DNA of 64,000 nt from contig NZ_JAEAGR010000004.1 of the NCBI RefSeq assembly GCF_015999265.1, positions 62,001 through 126,000 of the forward strand. The letters are read 5' to 3'. This stretch comes from Mobilitalea sibirica (GTDB lineage: Bacteria; Bacillota; Clostridia; Lachnospirales; Lachnospiraceae). Shown in pieces: positions 46,869 to 57,010 of the stretch (its first letter is position 1; each line of letters starts with the position of its first letter). The translations under genes were made by a program, and so were the position numbers. The notes beneath the pieces were generated by a model. That model saw nothing but the letters and a program-made list of their open reading frames with translations, did no database searches and was not told the origin of the DNA.

Positions 46869-47543
46869 TTAGATCCTTATCAACTTATATCTGCCTGCTT
46901 TAATACTTTCTATAAAATCCTGACTGTCCTTAATTTTATGCTCAAAATCAATTCCTGCAAGGGCACTTTCGTAGCCATGGGCGTCTGTTCCGGCTGTGAC
47001 CGGCAAATTTAAACTTTTTGCATATGCAAGGGCCTTATGGTCAAACTCCGGATCATGATTACCACAATTAATTACCTCCACTGCATCAATGGTATCAGGA
47101 AACAATCTTACTTCTTTGATATAAGGACGTATTCGAAACGGATGAGCATGGATAACGAATCCTCCGTCTTCATGGACCCTCCTATGGTACTCTTCAACAG
47201 ACCAGGTTAACATATCAGGATGTTCTAACAGCCATTTTTTATCCAGACCATAGATTAAAAATTCGGTGGCTTGAAAATAAGCTTCCCAACCGAAAAACAC
47301 TGAAAGTCCGATCCGGTCTCCCTCTTCCTTAGCATTTTCATACCCTTTACAAAACAACTCAATCTGCTTCTCCCAGGGTAAATTCTTCGGTATGCAACTG
47401 TTACCGTTTAAAAAGTGATCGGTTACTACAATTCCGCTATAACCTGCTTCTTTATAGTTTCTTACATGCTCCGCACCGCTAATGATAGAACACGCACTGG
47501 CTTCTTTGGTATGTAGATGGGTTTCATATCGATATAATGCCAT
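46869..47543 (-). CDS. PHP-domain phosphoesterase
   Basis: 224 residues of the PHP (polymerase and histidinol phosphatase) superfamily: first metal motif ETHLHTKEAS, then VVTDHFLNG, HAHPFRIRP, NCGNHDPEFDH, and final GTDAHGYES. All metal-binding His/Asp are present, so it should be an active phosphoesterase (substrate unknown). 133 bases separate it from lysA downstream. Confidence 0.87.
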   Translation of the reverse strand: MALYRYETHLHTKEASACSIISGAEHVRNYKEAGYSGIVVTDHFLNGNSCIPKNLPWEKQIELFCKGYENAKEEGDRIGLSVFFGWEAYFQATEFLIYGLDKKWLLEHPDMLTWSVEEYHRRVHEDGGFVIHAHPFRIRPYIKEVRLFPDTIDAVEVINCGNHDPEFDHKALAYAKSLNLPVTAGTDAHGYESALAGIDFEHKIKDSQDFIESIKAGRYKLIRI

Positions 47544-47739
47544 AACTGCACCTTAACCTTTCACTGAGACATATTAATAAAATGCCTTAGGTAATCCCGT
47601 AAAATAATGTTTTCAGGAAGGATTTTCATATTAACAATTAAGAATTGTTCCTATTATACATCATTTTATTTTTTTTTCAAATATTTTTTAAGAAACTAGT
47701 GTAATTAACTGAACGGGACTGTAAGATAAAGATTCTTAA

Positions 47740-47901
47740 AAAGGAGTGAGGGGTAGATGAGTCCCACACACACAAGTTGGATTACACATTCGTTGATTTG
47801 TATGCCTGCTTACGTACATAAAGGTTCGTATCAGGCATACAAATCAACAAATCTGTTCTCCAAATAGTGTATTAAGGGATTCCTCTACCCCTCACTCCTT
47901 T
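47740..47901. repeat. Nested inverted repeat upstream of parE
   Basis: Outer arms 47740-47765 and 47876-47901 match at 23 of 26 positions (AAAGGAGTGAGGGGTAGA side). Inner arms GTTGATTTGTATGCCTG (47792-47808) and 47832-47848 match at 17 of 17. The 162-base unit has no clear target-site duplication and no coding potential. Confidence 0.82.
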
Positions 47902-48096
47902 CATACAACATTTACTGAAAGCCCCTAATTTTTATTTATCATAATAATATATAATATAAAGTTTTACACCTGAAATTTCGATGTATTTTACGGTGACATA
48001 ATTACCATTATACCCAACATCCTGTAACTGCATGCTTAAAAACCACAACCTGTCGTACACATGATTGACATATTACTGGAAATCTTTTTTTTGGTA

Positions 48097-48105
48097 TGTT
48101 ATAAT
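48097..48105 (+). promoter_or_regulatory. Extended -10 promoter of parE-parC
   Basis: TGTTATAAT (TGn plus consensus TATAAT at 48100-48105), with no good -35 at 17 bases; a TTGACA at 48065-48070 is too far (29 bases). Gives a leader of about 150 bases before parE. Confidence 0.6.
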
Positions 48106-48264
48106 GTTTCAGAATAATATAGCATCATCTGTATCATCCTATGTTTTATGCCTATGCCGCTAGATATTAATGTTGTGTCTATGTGGTATATGCTTACGTT
48201 CGGATTTATATCAAAATGGAGAAATAAATGTAAATAAAAACTTGAGAAGAAGGGGTTTAACATC

Positions 48265-50196
48265 ATGGAACAATATAGCGGAAGTCAGATAGTTGTTTTA
48301 GAAGGACTTGAGGCAGTAAGAAAACGTCCCGGTATGTATATCGGTAGCACCGGTCCCAGAGGCTTGCACCATCTTATATGGGAAATTCTCGACAACGGTA
48401 TTGATGAACATTTGGCGGGTTATTGCTCAAAAATTGATATTACTCTATTAAAGGACGGCGGAATTGAAATCTGTGACAACGGCCGAGGCGTACCTGTTGA
48501 CATCCATCCTACAAAGAAAATACCAACCGTCCGGGTTGTATATACCATCCTTCATGCCGGAGGTAAATTCGGCAACTCCGTATATAAGGTGTCCGGCGGC
48601 TTACATGGCGTTGGAGCATCGGTCGTAAACGCGCTATCAAAGCGCATGGTTGTCGAAGTAAGAAGAGACGGAAAAATATATCGTGATGAATATACTAACG
48701 GCGGCCACCCAATTGTTGATCTGGAAGGTGGTTTGCTTCCGGTGGTTGGAAAATGCAATAAGTCCGATACCGGCACTAAGGTTACCTTCTATCCGGATGA
48801 CAGCATCTTTGAAACCGTGGATTTTAAAGCTGATATGATACATAAGAAATTAAAGGAAATTGCCTTCCTCAATAAGGGTCTGCTCATTAATTTCATAGAT
48901 CAACACACGAATACAACGAAAAGCTATCAAGAAGAGTTCGGTATAAAGAGCTTTGTATCCTACTTAACCCGGGATATGACTTCATTACACGAAGAACCGA
49001 TTTATCTGGAAGGAAAAAGTGGTGATATTGAAGTTGAAATAGCACTTCAATATACGGATAGCTACACAGAACAGATCAATGCTTATTGTAATCGAATTAA
49101 TGTGGTAGATGGCGGAACTTTGGTAACGGGTTTTAAAACCGGTTTAACCCGGGTTCTTAACCAATATGCCAGAGAACTTAATGTCCTGAAAGAAAAGGAT
49201 GAGAACTTTGACGGTAAAGATATCCGTAATGGCATTGTAGCCATCATTTCCATTAAGCATCCTGACCCTCAATTTGAAGGACAGACAAAAACAAAGCTTG
49301 GTAATACCGATGCAAAAAGTGCAGTTGATGAAGTATTCTCCACTGAATCCCAACGGTGGTTTGATAAAAATGTAGAAGTATTAAAGAGTATCTTAGATAA
49401 TACCATGAAATCCTTTAATGCAAGACGTGCCAGTGATAAGGCAAGAACAGCAGTTTTAAAGCAGCTTAACGATGTTGATACAAGAAGCAAACTCGCTTCC
49501 TGTTCTTCAAAGAAACCAGAGGAATGTGAATTGTATATTGTTGAGGGTGATTCCGCCGGTGGTACGGTAAAGACGGCTAGAAACAGAAAGACTCAAGCTG
49601 TTCTTCCATTACGGGGTAAGATATTAAATGTAGAAAAAGCGACTCTGGAAAAAATACTTTTAAATAATGAAATTAAATCTATGATAGCAACCTTTGGCTG
49701 CGGAATAGGTGATGAATTTGATATAACGAAGCTACGTTATGATAAGATAATCATCCTTACCGATGCCGATGTCGATGGAGCCCATATCAGTACTTTGTTA
49801 CTTACCTTCTTCTATCGCTTTATGCCGGAGCTTATCTTGGAAGGCAAAATTTATAAAGGTCTCCCTCCTCTTTATAAGGTGGAATTCGAGACAAGTGTGA
49901 AAGGCAAGAAATCAAAACAATCCCAGTACCTATTTAATGACTTTGAGCTGGAGAAATTCCGTAAAATTGAAGGTAATAAAATAATTAATATCCAACGTTA
50001 TAAAGGTCTTGGAGAAATGGATGCTCACCAGCTATGGGAAACCACCCTTGATCCGGAGACCAGAATTCTGGCCAGAATATCCATCAGTGATACGGTGGAA
50101 GCTGATGAAATTACTACTACCCTTATGAGTAGTAATGTTCCCCCACGAAGAACTTTCATCATGGAAGAAGCAAGATATGCCAAGGTTGACATTTAG
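48265..50196 (+). CDS. parE: DNA topoisomerase IV subunit B-type ATPase (ParE/GyrB family)
   Basis: 643 residues. GHKL ATPase domain: LEGLEAVRKRPGMYIGSTGPRGLHHLIWEILDN with the ATP-binding EILDNGIDEHLAGYC, GRGVPVD and GGLHGVGASVVNA. Transducer, then TOPRIM: VEGDSAGG, PLRGKILNVEKA and LTDADVDGAHI. Paired with the adjacent parC-like gene. This two-gene set is distinct from the gyrB-gyrA pair near oriC in Clostridia and is taken to be topoisomerase IV, the decatenase. GAAGGGG precedes the ATG. Confidence 0.88.
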   Translation: MEQYSGSQIVVLEGLEAVRKRPGMYIGSTGPRGLHHLIWEILDNGIDEHLAGYCSKIDITLLKDGGIEICDNGRGVPVDIHPTKKIPTVRVVYTILHAGGKFGNSVYKVSGGLHGVGASVVNALSKRMVVEVRRDGKIYRDEYTNGGHPIVDLEGGLLPVVGKCNKSDTGTKVTFYPDDSIFETVDFKADMIHKKLKEIAFLNKGLLINFIDQHTNTTKSYQEEFGIKSFVSYLTRDMTSLHEEPIYLEGKSGDIEVEIALQYTDSYTEQINAYCNRINVVDGGTLVTGFKTGLTRVLNQYARELNVLKEKDENFDGKDIRNGIVAIISIKHPDPQFEGQTKTKLGNTDAKSAVDEVFSTESQRWFDKNVEVLKSILDNTMKSFNARRASDKARTAVLKQLNDVDTRSKLASCSSKKPEECELYIVEGDSAGGTVKTARNRKTQAVLPLRGKILNVEKATLEKILLNNEIKSMIATFGCGIGDEFDITKLRYDKIIILTDADVDGAHISTLLLTFFYRFMPELILEGKIYKGLPPLYKVEFETSVKGKKSKQSQYLFNDFELEKFRKIEGNKIINIQRYKGLGEMDAHQLWETTLDPETRILARISISDTVEADEITTTLMSSNVPPRRTFIMEEARYAKVDI

Positions 50197-50305
50197 CGAT
50201 TACAAAAAGCGTACTAAGCGAATGTGTTCGCAAAGCGAATTCTTCGCTATGCAGATATTGTACTGACGCCCAAATTCACGGTGTAGGGCAGAATGGAGGA
50301 TATTA

Positions 50306-52558
50306 ATGAAGAAAAATACTGATCAAATTATACAATTGGATTTTTCCGAGGAGATGAAGAACAGCTATCGGGATTATGCCATGAGTGTTATCATAGCAAG
50401 AGCTTTACCGGATGTCAGAGATGGCCTAAAGCCGGTTCAAAGAAGAATCTTATATTCCATGGTGGAGCTGGGGCTGGACCCGACAAAGCCTCACAGAAAG
50501 AGTGCCCGTATTGTCGGTGATACCATGGGTAAATATCATCCCCACGGCGACAGTTCCATCTATGAAGCACTGGTTCATATGTCAGAGGACTATTCTTTAA
50601 TGCTTCCCTTAGTGGATGGCCACGGTAACTTTGGATCCATCGATGGAGACGGAGCTGCAGCGATGCGTTATACAGAGGCAAGACTGTCTCCAGGAGCTAT
50701 GGCATTACTGGATCATCTGGAGAAGGGATTAATTCCTTTTGAACCCAACTTTGATAATAGCGAAAAAGAACCAACTGTATTACCGGCTATGATTCCAAAT
50801 CTACTGATTAACGGAACTACCGGTATTGCCGTAGGTATGGCTACCAACATACCTCCCCACAATCCCGACGAAGTAATCGATGGTGTTATTGCATATATGG
50901 ATAACCCAAATATAACAGTGCAGAAATTAATGGAATATATTCCGGCTCCTGATTTTCCTACTGGTGGTATTATTATTAATAAAGATGATATGGTCAATAT
51001 CTACGAAACCGGTGAAGGAAAAATCAGAATAAGAGCAAAGGTCGAAATAGAAAACGGTGATAACGGAAGAAAGAATATTGTCATTACTGAAATCCCCTAT
51101 TCCGTCGCAGGCAATAAAACCAAGTTAGTAGAGGGTCTTGCTTCCTTGATGAAGGATAAGGTATTTGATGAAATCTATGATATCCGGGATGAATCCTCCA
51201 AGGAAGGAATTCGAATTGTTGTTGAAGTTAAGAAGGACCGAGATCTGGAGAATCTATTAAACGGTCTTTATAAAAAGACTGCTTTAGAAGATACCTATTC
51301 CGTGAATCTGCTTGCGGTAAAAGAACAACAGCCCTTTGTCTTTAATCTTAAAAATATGATCAGTGAATTCGTAGATTTTCAAGTAGATCTTTATACGAAG
51401 GAATATGATTATCTTTTGGATAAAGCACAAAAGCGACTAGAAATTGTGGATGGTTTAATCAAAGCAACCGATGTAATTGACTTAATTATAGAAATTCTTC
51501 GAGGCAGCAGTTCGATCAAACAGGCAAAAAGTTGTCTTATAGAAGGAATAATTGAAGGTATACGCTTTAAGTCAAAGCAGTCCGAGAAAGAGGCCTCCAC
51601 CTTAAACTTTACTGAGCGACAGGCAGATGCTATTTTATCCATGCAGCTTTCCAAATTAATTGGATTGGAAATATTAAAATTGCATGATGAAAATACGTCT
51701 TTGAAGGATTCTATTGAAGAATACAAAAAAATACTTGGAAGCAACAAGGAATTATATAAAGTAATTAAAGGACGCTTACGGGAATATAAAAAGATTTTCC
51801 ATACCCCTCGTAGGACACAGCTTATGAATGCTAGCATCACCGAATATGTGGAAGAAGTTAAAATTGAGGACATCTATATCTTGATCGATCGCTTTGGTTA
51901 TACGAAATCCATAGATATTGCCAGCTATACACGGGCCTCTGAAGATAGCTTAAAGGAATATGTTCATATTATCCTAATGAAAAATACGGACAAGCTATGC
52001 TGCTTCACTGCCGAGGGCAATATGTATCAGATAAAGGCAGAAAGCATTCCGAAATGTAAGATGAAGGATAAAGGCACCTTAATTCATAATCTATGTAAGT
52101 TGGATAAAGAGACTGTAATACAATATACCTCCTTTGAGCAACTGTTTGAATCCCAATTATTATTCGTATCGAAAAAAGGATATATCAAACAGGTATCCGG
52201 TGCTGAATTTGAAACAAACCGCTCTCAGATTAACTCAACAAAACTAGAAGACAAAGATCAGCTTGTGTCTGTTACCTTATTATCTGCTAGTGAAATTCTG
52301 GCCGGTAATATGAAAGTGATTTTGCTTACGGATAAAGGCCTGTCTTTAGGATTTTCACTAACCGAGGTATCCGAGCTTAAAAAAACAAGTCGAGGTGTAA
52401 AAGGCATTACCCTCGAGAAAAATGATTTTGTATGTTATGCATCGGCTGTAGGACCTAACGAAGAAACTTTTACTTACGATGATAAAGTATTAAATGCAAG
52501 AAAGGTCCGAAACCGTAAACGGGGTGACAAAGGACAGAAAGCACAACTTGAGATATAA
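50306..52558 (+). CDS. parC: DNA topoisomerase IV subunit A-type protein (ParC/GyrA family)
   Basis: 750 residues. Breakage-reunion domain: [30 protein letters not shown], the quinolone-determining region [16 protein letters not shown] (Ser and Glu present, i.e. the usual sensitive state), and the catalytic Tyr in [10 protein letters not shown]. The C-terminal beta-pinwheel is degenerate: no QRRGGKG GyrA box is present, only weak versions such as TSRGVKG, which supports topo IV over gyrase. Cuts and rejoins DNA with ParE. GGAGG before the ATG; 110 bases after parE; ends with a strong terminator. Confidence 0.9.
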   Translation: MKKNTDQIIQLDFSEEMKNSYRDYAMSVIIARALPDVRDGLKPVQRRILYSMVELGLDPTKPHRKSARIVGDTMGKYHPHGDSSIYEALVHMSEDYSLMLPLVDGHGNFGSIDGDGAAAMRYTEARLSPGAMALLDHLEKGLIPFEPNFDNSEKEPTVLPAMIPNLLINGTTGIAVGMATNIPPHNPDEVIDGVIAYMDNPNITVQKLMEYIPAPDFPTGGIIINKDDMVNIYETGEGKIRIRAKVEIENGDNGRKNIVITEIPYSVAGNKTKLVEGLASLMKDKVFDEIYDIRDESSKEGIRIVVEVKKDRDLENLLNGLYKKTALEDTYSVNLLAVKEQQPFVFNLKNMISEFVDFQVDLYTKEYDYLLDKAQKRLEIVDGLIKATDVIDLIIEILRGSSSIKQAKSCLIEGIIEGIRFKSKQSEKEASTLNFTERQADAILSMQLSKLIGLEILKLHDENTSLKDSIEEYKKILGSNKELYKVIKGRLREYKKIFHTPRRTQLMNASITEYVEEVKIEDIYILIDRFGYTKSIDIASYTRASEDSLKEYVHIILMKNTDKLCCFTAEGNMYQIKAESIPKCKMKDKGTLIHNLCKLDKETVIQYTSFEQLFESQLLFVSKKGYIKQVSGAEFETNRSQINSTKLEDKDQLVSVTLLSASEILAGNMKVILLTDKGLSLGFSLTEVSELKKTSRGVKGITLEKNDFVCYASAVGPNEETFTYDDKVLNARKVRNRKRGDKGQKAQLEI

Positions 52559-52638
52559 TACTTATAGTTACTAAACTTTTTACTGTTAATAATATTCATA
52601 CTAAGATTAACTCTTTCGTAACAGTTATATATAAGAAC

Positions 52639-52689
52639 ACACCGGTACTACCCTTACGATTAAACGTAGTTGGTAATACCGGTGTTTTT
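52639..52689 (+). terminator. Terminator of parE-parC
   Basis: ACACCGGTA (52639-52647) pairs with TACCGGTGT (52677-52685), followed by TTTT. About 80 bases past the parC stop. Confidence 0.9.
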
Positions 52690-52775
52690 ATCTAAATTCC
52701 TCACTTATATATCTCCAATATTTCTGTCGAAACGCTAGTTTAAATAAAACATTAATCGTTCTATATAAGTTATAT

Positions 52776-52812
52776 AAGCCCTATCTTCCGTCAGTCAAAG
52801 AAGATAGGGCTT
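52776..52812 (-). terminator. Terminator of the Hpt-like gene
   Basis: AAGCCCTATCTTC (52776-52788) pairs with its perfect complement 52800-52812. It lies 25 bases after the stop of the minus-strand gene; no long T-tract. Confidence 0.75.
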
Positions 52813-52836
52813 AATTTGGGGGGTAATAAAAAGCAA

Positions 52837-53331
52837 CTAAATAATTTTACGCTCGAGTAATCCTGCAGATAGTTTTATGCTTTCCTTTGTTTTTGTAAAA
52901 TCATAATTCAAGAAGGATGCCTGGTCCTCCGAATTCCTACTGTTATTATTAATATCTAATTTTTTTAGAAGAATTTCTAACTTCTCAGAAAACTCATACA
53001 AGCAATCAATATAATCACTAAGCTGCAAACCTAATACAGTGTTCTCTTGATTTAATATTGACATTTCAATCTGATATGCCATATCAGCTATACCGTGGGC
53101 TCCTATATTACTCATCATTCTTCTTAATGTCTGAGCAATCATCCGTAACCCCTCATACTCTTCAGTTCTTGCCATTGTCTTTAGGATTGGTAGCTTCGCT
53201 TTCACACTTTTTAATATGGATAGTAAGGCACGAGAATAGTTTTCTATATTCCCGAGGAAATAACGGTATCCTGAGTTAAAATCAATCTCTGGAATACAAT
53301 CGAATATTTTTTTTTCAGTTACTTCCTTCAT
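52837..53331 (-). CDS. Hpt-like helical protein lacking the phospho-accepting His
   Basis: 164 residues, all helical. Residues about 55-115 follow the histidine-phosphotransfer domain pattern: EGLRMIAQTLRRMMSNIGAHGIADMAYQIE, where the family has A-H-x-L-K-G-x-x-x-x-x-G-A. Here the His is Gln67 and the K-G are R-R. The following helix (QLSDYIDCLYEFSEKLEILLKKL) fits the four-helix bundle. It therefore probably cannot carry a phosphate but may still bind a receiver domain. GAAGGAAGT-type site before the ATG. No kinase or regulator is adjacent; function unknown. Confidence 0.7.
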   Translation of the reverse strand: MKEVTEKKIFDCIPEIDFNSGYRYFLGNIENYSRALLSILKSVKAKLPILKTMARTEEYEGLRMIAQTLRRMMSNIGAHGIADMAYQIEMSILNQENTVLGLQLSDYIDCLYEFSEKLEILLKKLDINNNSRNSEDQASFLNYDFTKTKESIKLSAGLLERKII

Positions 53332-53881
53332 AGCGGATAACCTCCATACTTATGTCATTTATCCTGCTGTCTCTACCATATATTGTAATAACACAGATAA
53401 ATAATACCATGATATAGTGTGTTTGTAAAGAAAAAGTATCAATTTTTTCTTATTTATGAGAATAATTTACTATTTTTTTATGACATAATACACGAAAAAT
53501 TGATATTTTTTTCACTAATATTTTATATATCGGTTACTATATAAAATAAATTAACTGACGGAAATTAAGATATAGTAGGCATTTTAATAAAACTTATTAG
53601 AAATATGAATACTCTTCTTTCTAAAGGAGGGTTGTCTTTTAAATCAAAGTATTGTATTATAAATCTGCATTTAAGACTGTTCAGTCACTGGTCTTGTGAA
53701 CCAGCGTATTGTATTTTTCGCTTTGGTACTTCAAAACATACCAAAAGATACAGATAGCAAGATGCTTTTATGCTTTGTGTTGGCTGATACAAAATCCTTT
53801 GGATTTCTGGGAGCATCTGAATGGTTACCTACATTTATAAAGGTCGTATATTACCTATTTAAGTTATCAGGAGGTTAAAAC
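53332..53881. other. Divergent intergenic region before guaA
   Basis: 550 AT-rich bases. It holds an AAAGGAGG (53624-53631) not followed by a start codon at proper spacing, a small CTGGT/ACCAG hairpin (53684-53700) and a 60-codon GTG-started ORF (53696-53878) without a ribosome site. No purine riboswitch consensus was recognised. Confidence 0.5.
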
Positions 53882-55417
53882 GTGGAAAAAGAAATGGTTA
53901 TCGTGCTTGACTTTGGTGGGCAGTACAATCAGCTGATTGCTAGACGGGTCAGAGAATGTAATGTTTATTGTGAGGTATTACCTTACTATACGAGTCTTGA
54001 TCGAATTAAGGAAATAGCTCCAAAGGGTATTATTTTTACAGGAGGACCGGCCAGTGTTTATGAACCGGGTGCACCATCCTGTGATCCCGAACTCTTTTCT
54101 TTGGGAATTCCGATTTTAGGTATCTGCTATGGATGCCAATTAATGACATATTTGCTTGGTGGTAAAGTATCAAAAGCACCTTTACGTGAATATGGCAGGA
54201 CAACAATAAATGTTAATAATTCTTCAAAATTGTTTTATGATGTATCTCCTGAAACAATTTGCTGGATGAGCCACACAGACTACATTGAGTCACCCGCAGC
54301 CGGCTTCACTACGGTTGCAAAATCAGATTCCTGTCCGATAGCAGCAATCGAAGAAGCCTCAAGAAACCTTTATGGAGTGCAGTTCCACCCTGAGGTTGTT
54401 CATACCCAGGAGGGTACGAAGATGCTTCACAACTTCCTGTATGAAGTATGTGAATGTTCCGGTGACTGGAGAATGGACTCCTTTACCGAAGAAATGATCA
54501 AAACCTTAAAAGAAAAAATCGGAGACAAACAGGTTCTCTGCGCCTTATCCGGTGGCGTTGATTCTTCTGTGGCTGCTGTTATGATCAGTAAAGCAGTGGG
54601 TAAACAATTAACCTGTATCTTTGTTGACCATGGCCTTCTCAGAAAGAATGAGGGAGATGAGGTAGAAGAGATCTTTACGAAGCAGTTTGATGTGAACTTC
54701 GTTCGTGTGAACGCACAGGAACGTTTCTATAAAAGACTTACCGGTATCTCTGAACCGGAGGAAAAACGTAAAATAATCGGTGAGGAATTTATCCGTGTCT
54801 TTGAAGAGGAAGCTAAGAAGATTGGTACCGTTGATTTTCTTGTTCAAGGGACGATATATCCGGACGTAATTGAAAGCGGTCTGGGTAAATCCGCAGTAAT
54901 CAAGAGCCACCACAATGTTGGCGGCCTACCCGATTATGTGGACTTTAAAGAGATTATAGAGCCCCTTAGAGACCTATTTAAGGATGAAGTTAGAAAAGCT
55001 GGATTGGAACTAGGTATACCCGAAAAACTGGTATTCAGACAACCCTTCCCAGGACCGGGACTAGCTATTCGTATTATAGGGGATATTACTCCTGAGAAGA
55101 TTGCTATCCTACAGGATGCCGATTATATCTACCGAGAAGAAATTGCTAAGGCAGGCCTTGATCGAAGTATTGGTCAGTACTTTGCAGTTCTTACTAACCT
55201 ACGTTCTGTTGGTGTTATGGGCGATGAAAGAACTTATGATTATACTGTAGCTCTTCGTGCTGTAACCACCACAGACTTTATGACTGCAGAATTTGCTGAA
55301 ATCCCTTGGGACATCCTTGGTAAGATTTCGAATAGAATTGTAAATGAAGTAAAACATGTCAACCGTATCTGCTACGACATTACAGGCAAGCCACCGGCAA
55401 CGATTGAATGGGAATAG
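53882..55417 (+). CDS. guaA: GMP synthase (glutamine-hydrolysing)
   Basis: 511 residues. Class I glutamine amidotransferase domain with catalytic Cys in [10 protein letters not shown] and His-Glu in [14 protein letters not shown]-pyrophosphatase domain with the P-loop [15 protein letters not shown]-terminal dimer domain ending [17 protein letters not shown]. Converts XMP to GMP. The start is GTG at 53882 with AGGAGG eight bases upstream. It ends in a bidirectional terminator shared with the converging M56 operon. Confidence 0.98.
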   Translation: MEKEMVIVLDFGGQYNQLIARRVRECNVYCEVLPYYTSLDRIKEIAPKGIIFTGGPASVYEPGAPSCDPELFSLGIPILGICYGCQLMTYLLGGKVSKAPLREYGRTTINVNNSSKLFYDVSPETICWMSHTDYIESPAAGFTTVAKSDSCPIAAIEEASRNLYGVQFHPEVVHTQEGTKMLHNFLYEVCECSGDWRMDSFTEEMIKTLKEKIGDKQVLCALSGGVDSSVAAVMISKAVGKQLTCIFVDHGLLRKNEGDEVEEIFTKQFDVNFVRVNAQERFYKRLTGISEPEEKRKIIGEEFIRVFEEEAKKIGTVDFLVQGTIYPDVIESGLGKSAVIKSHHNVGGLPDYVDFKEIIEPLRDLFKDEVRKAGLELGIPEKLVFRQPFPGPGLAIRIIGDITPEKIAILQDADYIYREEIAKAGLDRSIGQYFAVLTNLRSVGVMGDERTYDYTVALRAVTTTDFMTAEFAEIPWDILGKISNRIVNEVKHVNRICYDITGKPPATIEWE

Positions 55418-55423
55418 TCAGGA

Positions 55424-55542
55424 AAGCTACAAGCCATACGACGATAAACAAAAAAAGTTCAACACGAATTTATTCGTAATTGAACTTTTTTTATTTATCG
55501 GCATAGGGCACCAGTCCGTGCACAGTTCGTATGGCGTAGCTT
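55424..55542. repeat. Cloverleaf-like inverted repeat after guaA
   Basis: Outer stem AAGCTAC-GCCATACGA (55424-55441) with TCGTATGGC-GTAGCTT (55527-55542) encloses two hairpins: the guaA terminator (55442-55500) and GCAC-CAGTCC-GTGC (55508-55521). Confidence 0.75.
55442..55500. terminator. Bidirectional terminator between guaA and the M56 operon
   Basis: CGATAAA, seven A, GTTCAA ... ACGAA / TTCGT ... TTGAAC, seven T, ATTTATCG. T-tract on both strands, so it ends guaA and the converging minus-strand operon. Confidence 0.92.
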
Positions 55543-55573
55543 CTGTTTTTTCAGTATACGAATGAATACACTG

Positions 55574-57007
55574 CTACTTTTCAACCAAAGTAAAGCTTAC
55601 GGGTGTATGGGAGCTATATGCCCAGCCTATTTCTACGGTAATTCCAGCTTCCGTAAGCTCATCACCTGTTATATAAGCCTTATCCGCAATAACGAAAAGA
55701 TCGCCTGCCTTCTCTAAGGAGCGCAGTTTTTTGGCTAACTCATCCCTACCCCAAAGCTCAAGAACGTCCGCAAGTTCTTCAATACCAAAGTATATCGAAG
55801 AAAAGTCCGCATCAACCATATACATAAAGGATGTAGAAGGGTAGAATTCTTCGTTATCGAAGGTGAATTTATGACAATGGTGCAATATTGGGAAATACCC
55901 TCCCTTTGGGTTATCCATCGGTTCCATAAAGACATTGTAGAGACCGTTTCCCACCAAATCTTCTATCACGGTGCGGCGCTCTTTAAGCGCCTGCTTGAGT
56001 GGAAGCCGGTCGCCATTCTCCAAGGTGATAACTACTTGATCGGCGCTGATACTGTTTAAATAATAACGGTAACCTTCAAATTCGTATATGAGCTCTCTTT
56101 CTCCCGCTCCCTCACCGTTGTTGAAACCCTCAATCTTTAGCTTTACCAGTGAATGCAGTGGATCAAGATATGCTGCTACCGCTTCTGTCCCGTTACGAAT
56201 ATCAACGGTCAGTGATTCGTCATATGGATCGTAACCTCGCTTAGATAGTCGAGCATAATTAATAACCTCATCCGGTGTGTCTGAATGCACAATTAGCACA
56301 CAACCGCCCTTGATATCATAACGCATAATTGTAAATCCTGAACCGACAGATTTGCTACGAAACATATCAAAATCGAGGGTTGTCAGGTTTTTTCCCTTTC
56401 TTGCTAACTCGTATACATCACGCAAGGTCATCTGTAATTTATCTTCGTTTTCCTTATTTCCAAGCTCGTATGTGTCCCTCAAATCGGAGAAATTAAAATC
56501 GTTCGTTCGCTTTAGGCGATATATACTCCATATCCCGGAATCTCTCTGGCTTAGCTTTATTAGCCAAATTTCATGATCCATCTGGTAAAGCCGGTATTGT
56601 TGACCATCTTCATCGGTTAACATGGCATGAAGCCACCTTTCGTTGTAGTCAGATATATCCGGTATAGTAAAATATGGAAAGTCATTTTTCGATAAAAACT
56701 CGTCTTTGGCAATAGCCCTTTTTTCATATTGTACCGATAATCGTTTTATATCTCCGGTTTCAGTATTGGCAATAATCATAGAATCTTCACCCAGGCCATA
56801 AACATACGGGAAGAATTCTTTCACTGCAATGAATGAGCTTAGAGGATTCATATACAGACAATCGTCAAACTCATAGCACCCAAGTATATCCTTCTTCGCG
56901 CCTTTGACCTGTTGCATTGAAACAGCAATGGTAACGCAGGAGATTAAAATGTATAGGAATACAATAATCATCACAGTTCTATAACTTCTTAAAAACTTCA
57001 TAATCAT
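55574..57007 (-). CDS. Membrane-anchored extracytoplasmic protein of the BlaI/M56 operon
   Basis: 477 residues. One N-terminal transmembrane helix (about 12-30), then a large domain outside the membrane. Residues about 195-272 (LRDVYELARKGKNLTTLDFDMF, VGSGFTIMRYDIKGGCVLIV, DIRNGTEAV) resemble, from memory, the sensor domain at the C-terminus of other clostridial M56 peptidases. The rest is not recognised. It starts one to seven bases after the M56 stop, with the ribosome site inside the end of that gene, so translation is coupled. It may be the sensor or the protein protected or cut by the M56 peptidase. Last gene of the operon. Confidence 0.75.
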   Translation of the reverse strand: MIMKFLRSYRTVMIIVFLYILISCVTIAVSMQQVKGAKKDILGCYEFDDCLYMNPLSSFIAVKEFFPYVYGLGEDSMIIANTETGDIKRLSVQYEKRAIAKDEFLSKNDFPYFTIPDISDYNERWLHAMLTDEDGQQYRLYQMDHEIWLIKLSQRDSGIWSIYRLKRTNDFNFSDLRDTYELGNKENEDKLQMTLRDVYELARKGKNLTTLDFDMFRSKSVGSGFTIMRYDIKGGCVLIVHSDTPDEVINYARLSKRGYDPYDESLTVDIRNGTEAVAAYLDPLHSLVKLKIEGFNNGEGAGERELIYEFEGYRYYLNSISADQVVITLENGDRLPLKQALKERRTVIEDLVGNGLYNVFMEPMDNPKGGYFPILHHCHKFTFDNEEFYPSTSFMYMVDADFSSIYFGIEELADVLELWGRDELAKKLRSLEKAGDLFVIADKAYITGDELTEAGITVEIGWAYSSHTPVSFTLVEK

Positions 57008-57010
57008 AAT

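Larger units (their letters stand above)
47544..48264. other. Divergent intergenic region between PHP gene and parE
   Basis: 721 bases without a gene. It contains the long nested inverted repeat at 47740-47901 and the parE promoter near 48100. Between them the DNA is AT-rich with nothing else recognised. Confidence 0.6.

Noticed and set aside
48065-48105. TTGACA (48065) plus TATAAT (48100) as a normal promoter
   Set aside because: Spacer is 29 bases, too long; kept only as an extended -10 promoter.
53696-53878. 60-codon GTG-started ORF just before guaA
   Set aside because: No ribosome binding site at its start, no recognisable protein, and it ends at the guaA ribosome site; probably chance in the guaA leader.
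53332-53881. Purine (guanine) riboswitch upstream of guaA
   Set aside because: The conserved loops and junction of the purine aptamer were not found.
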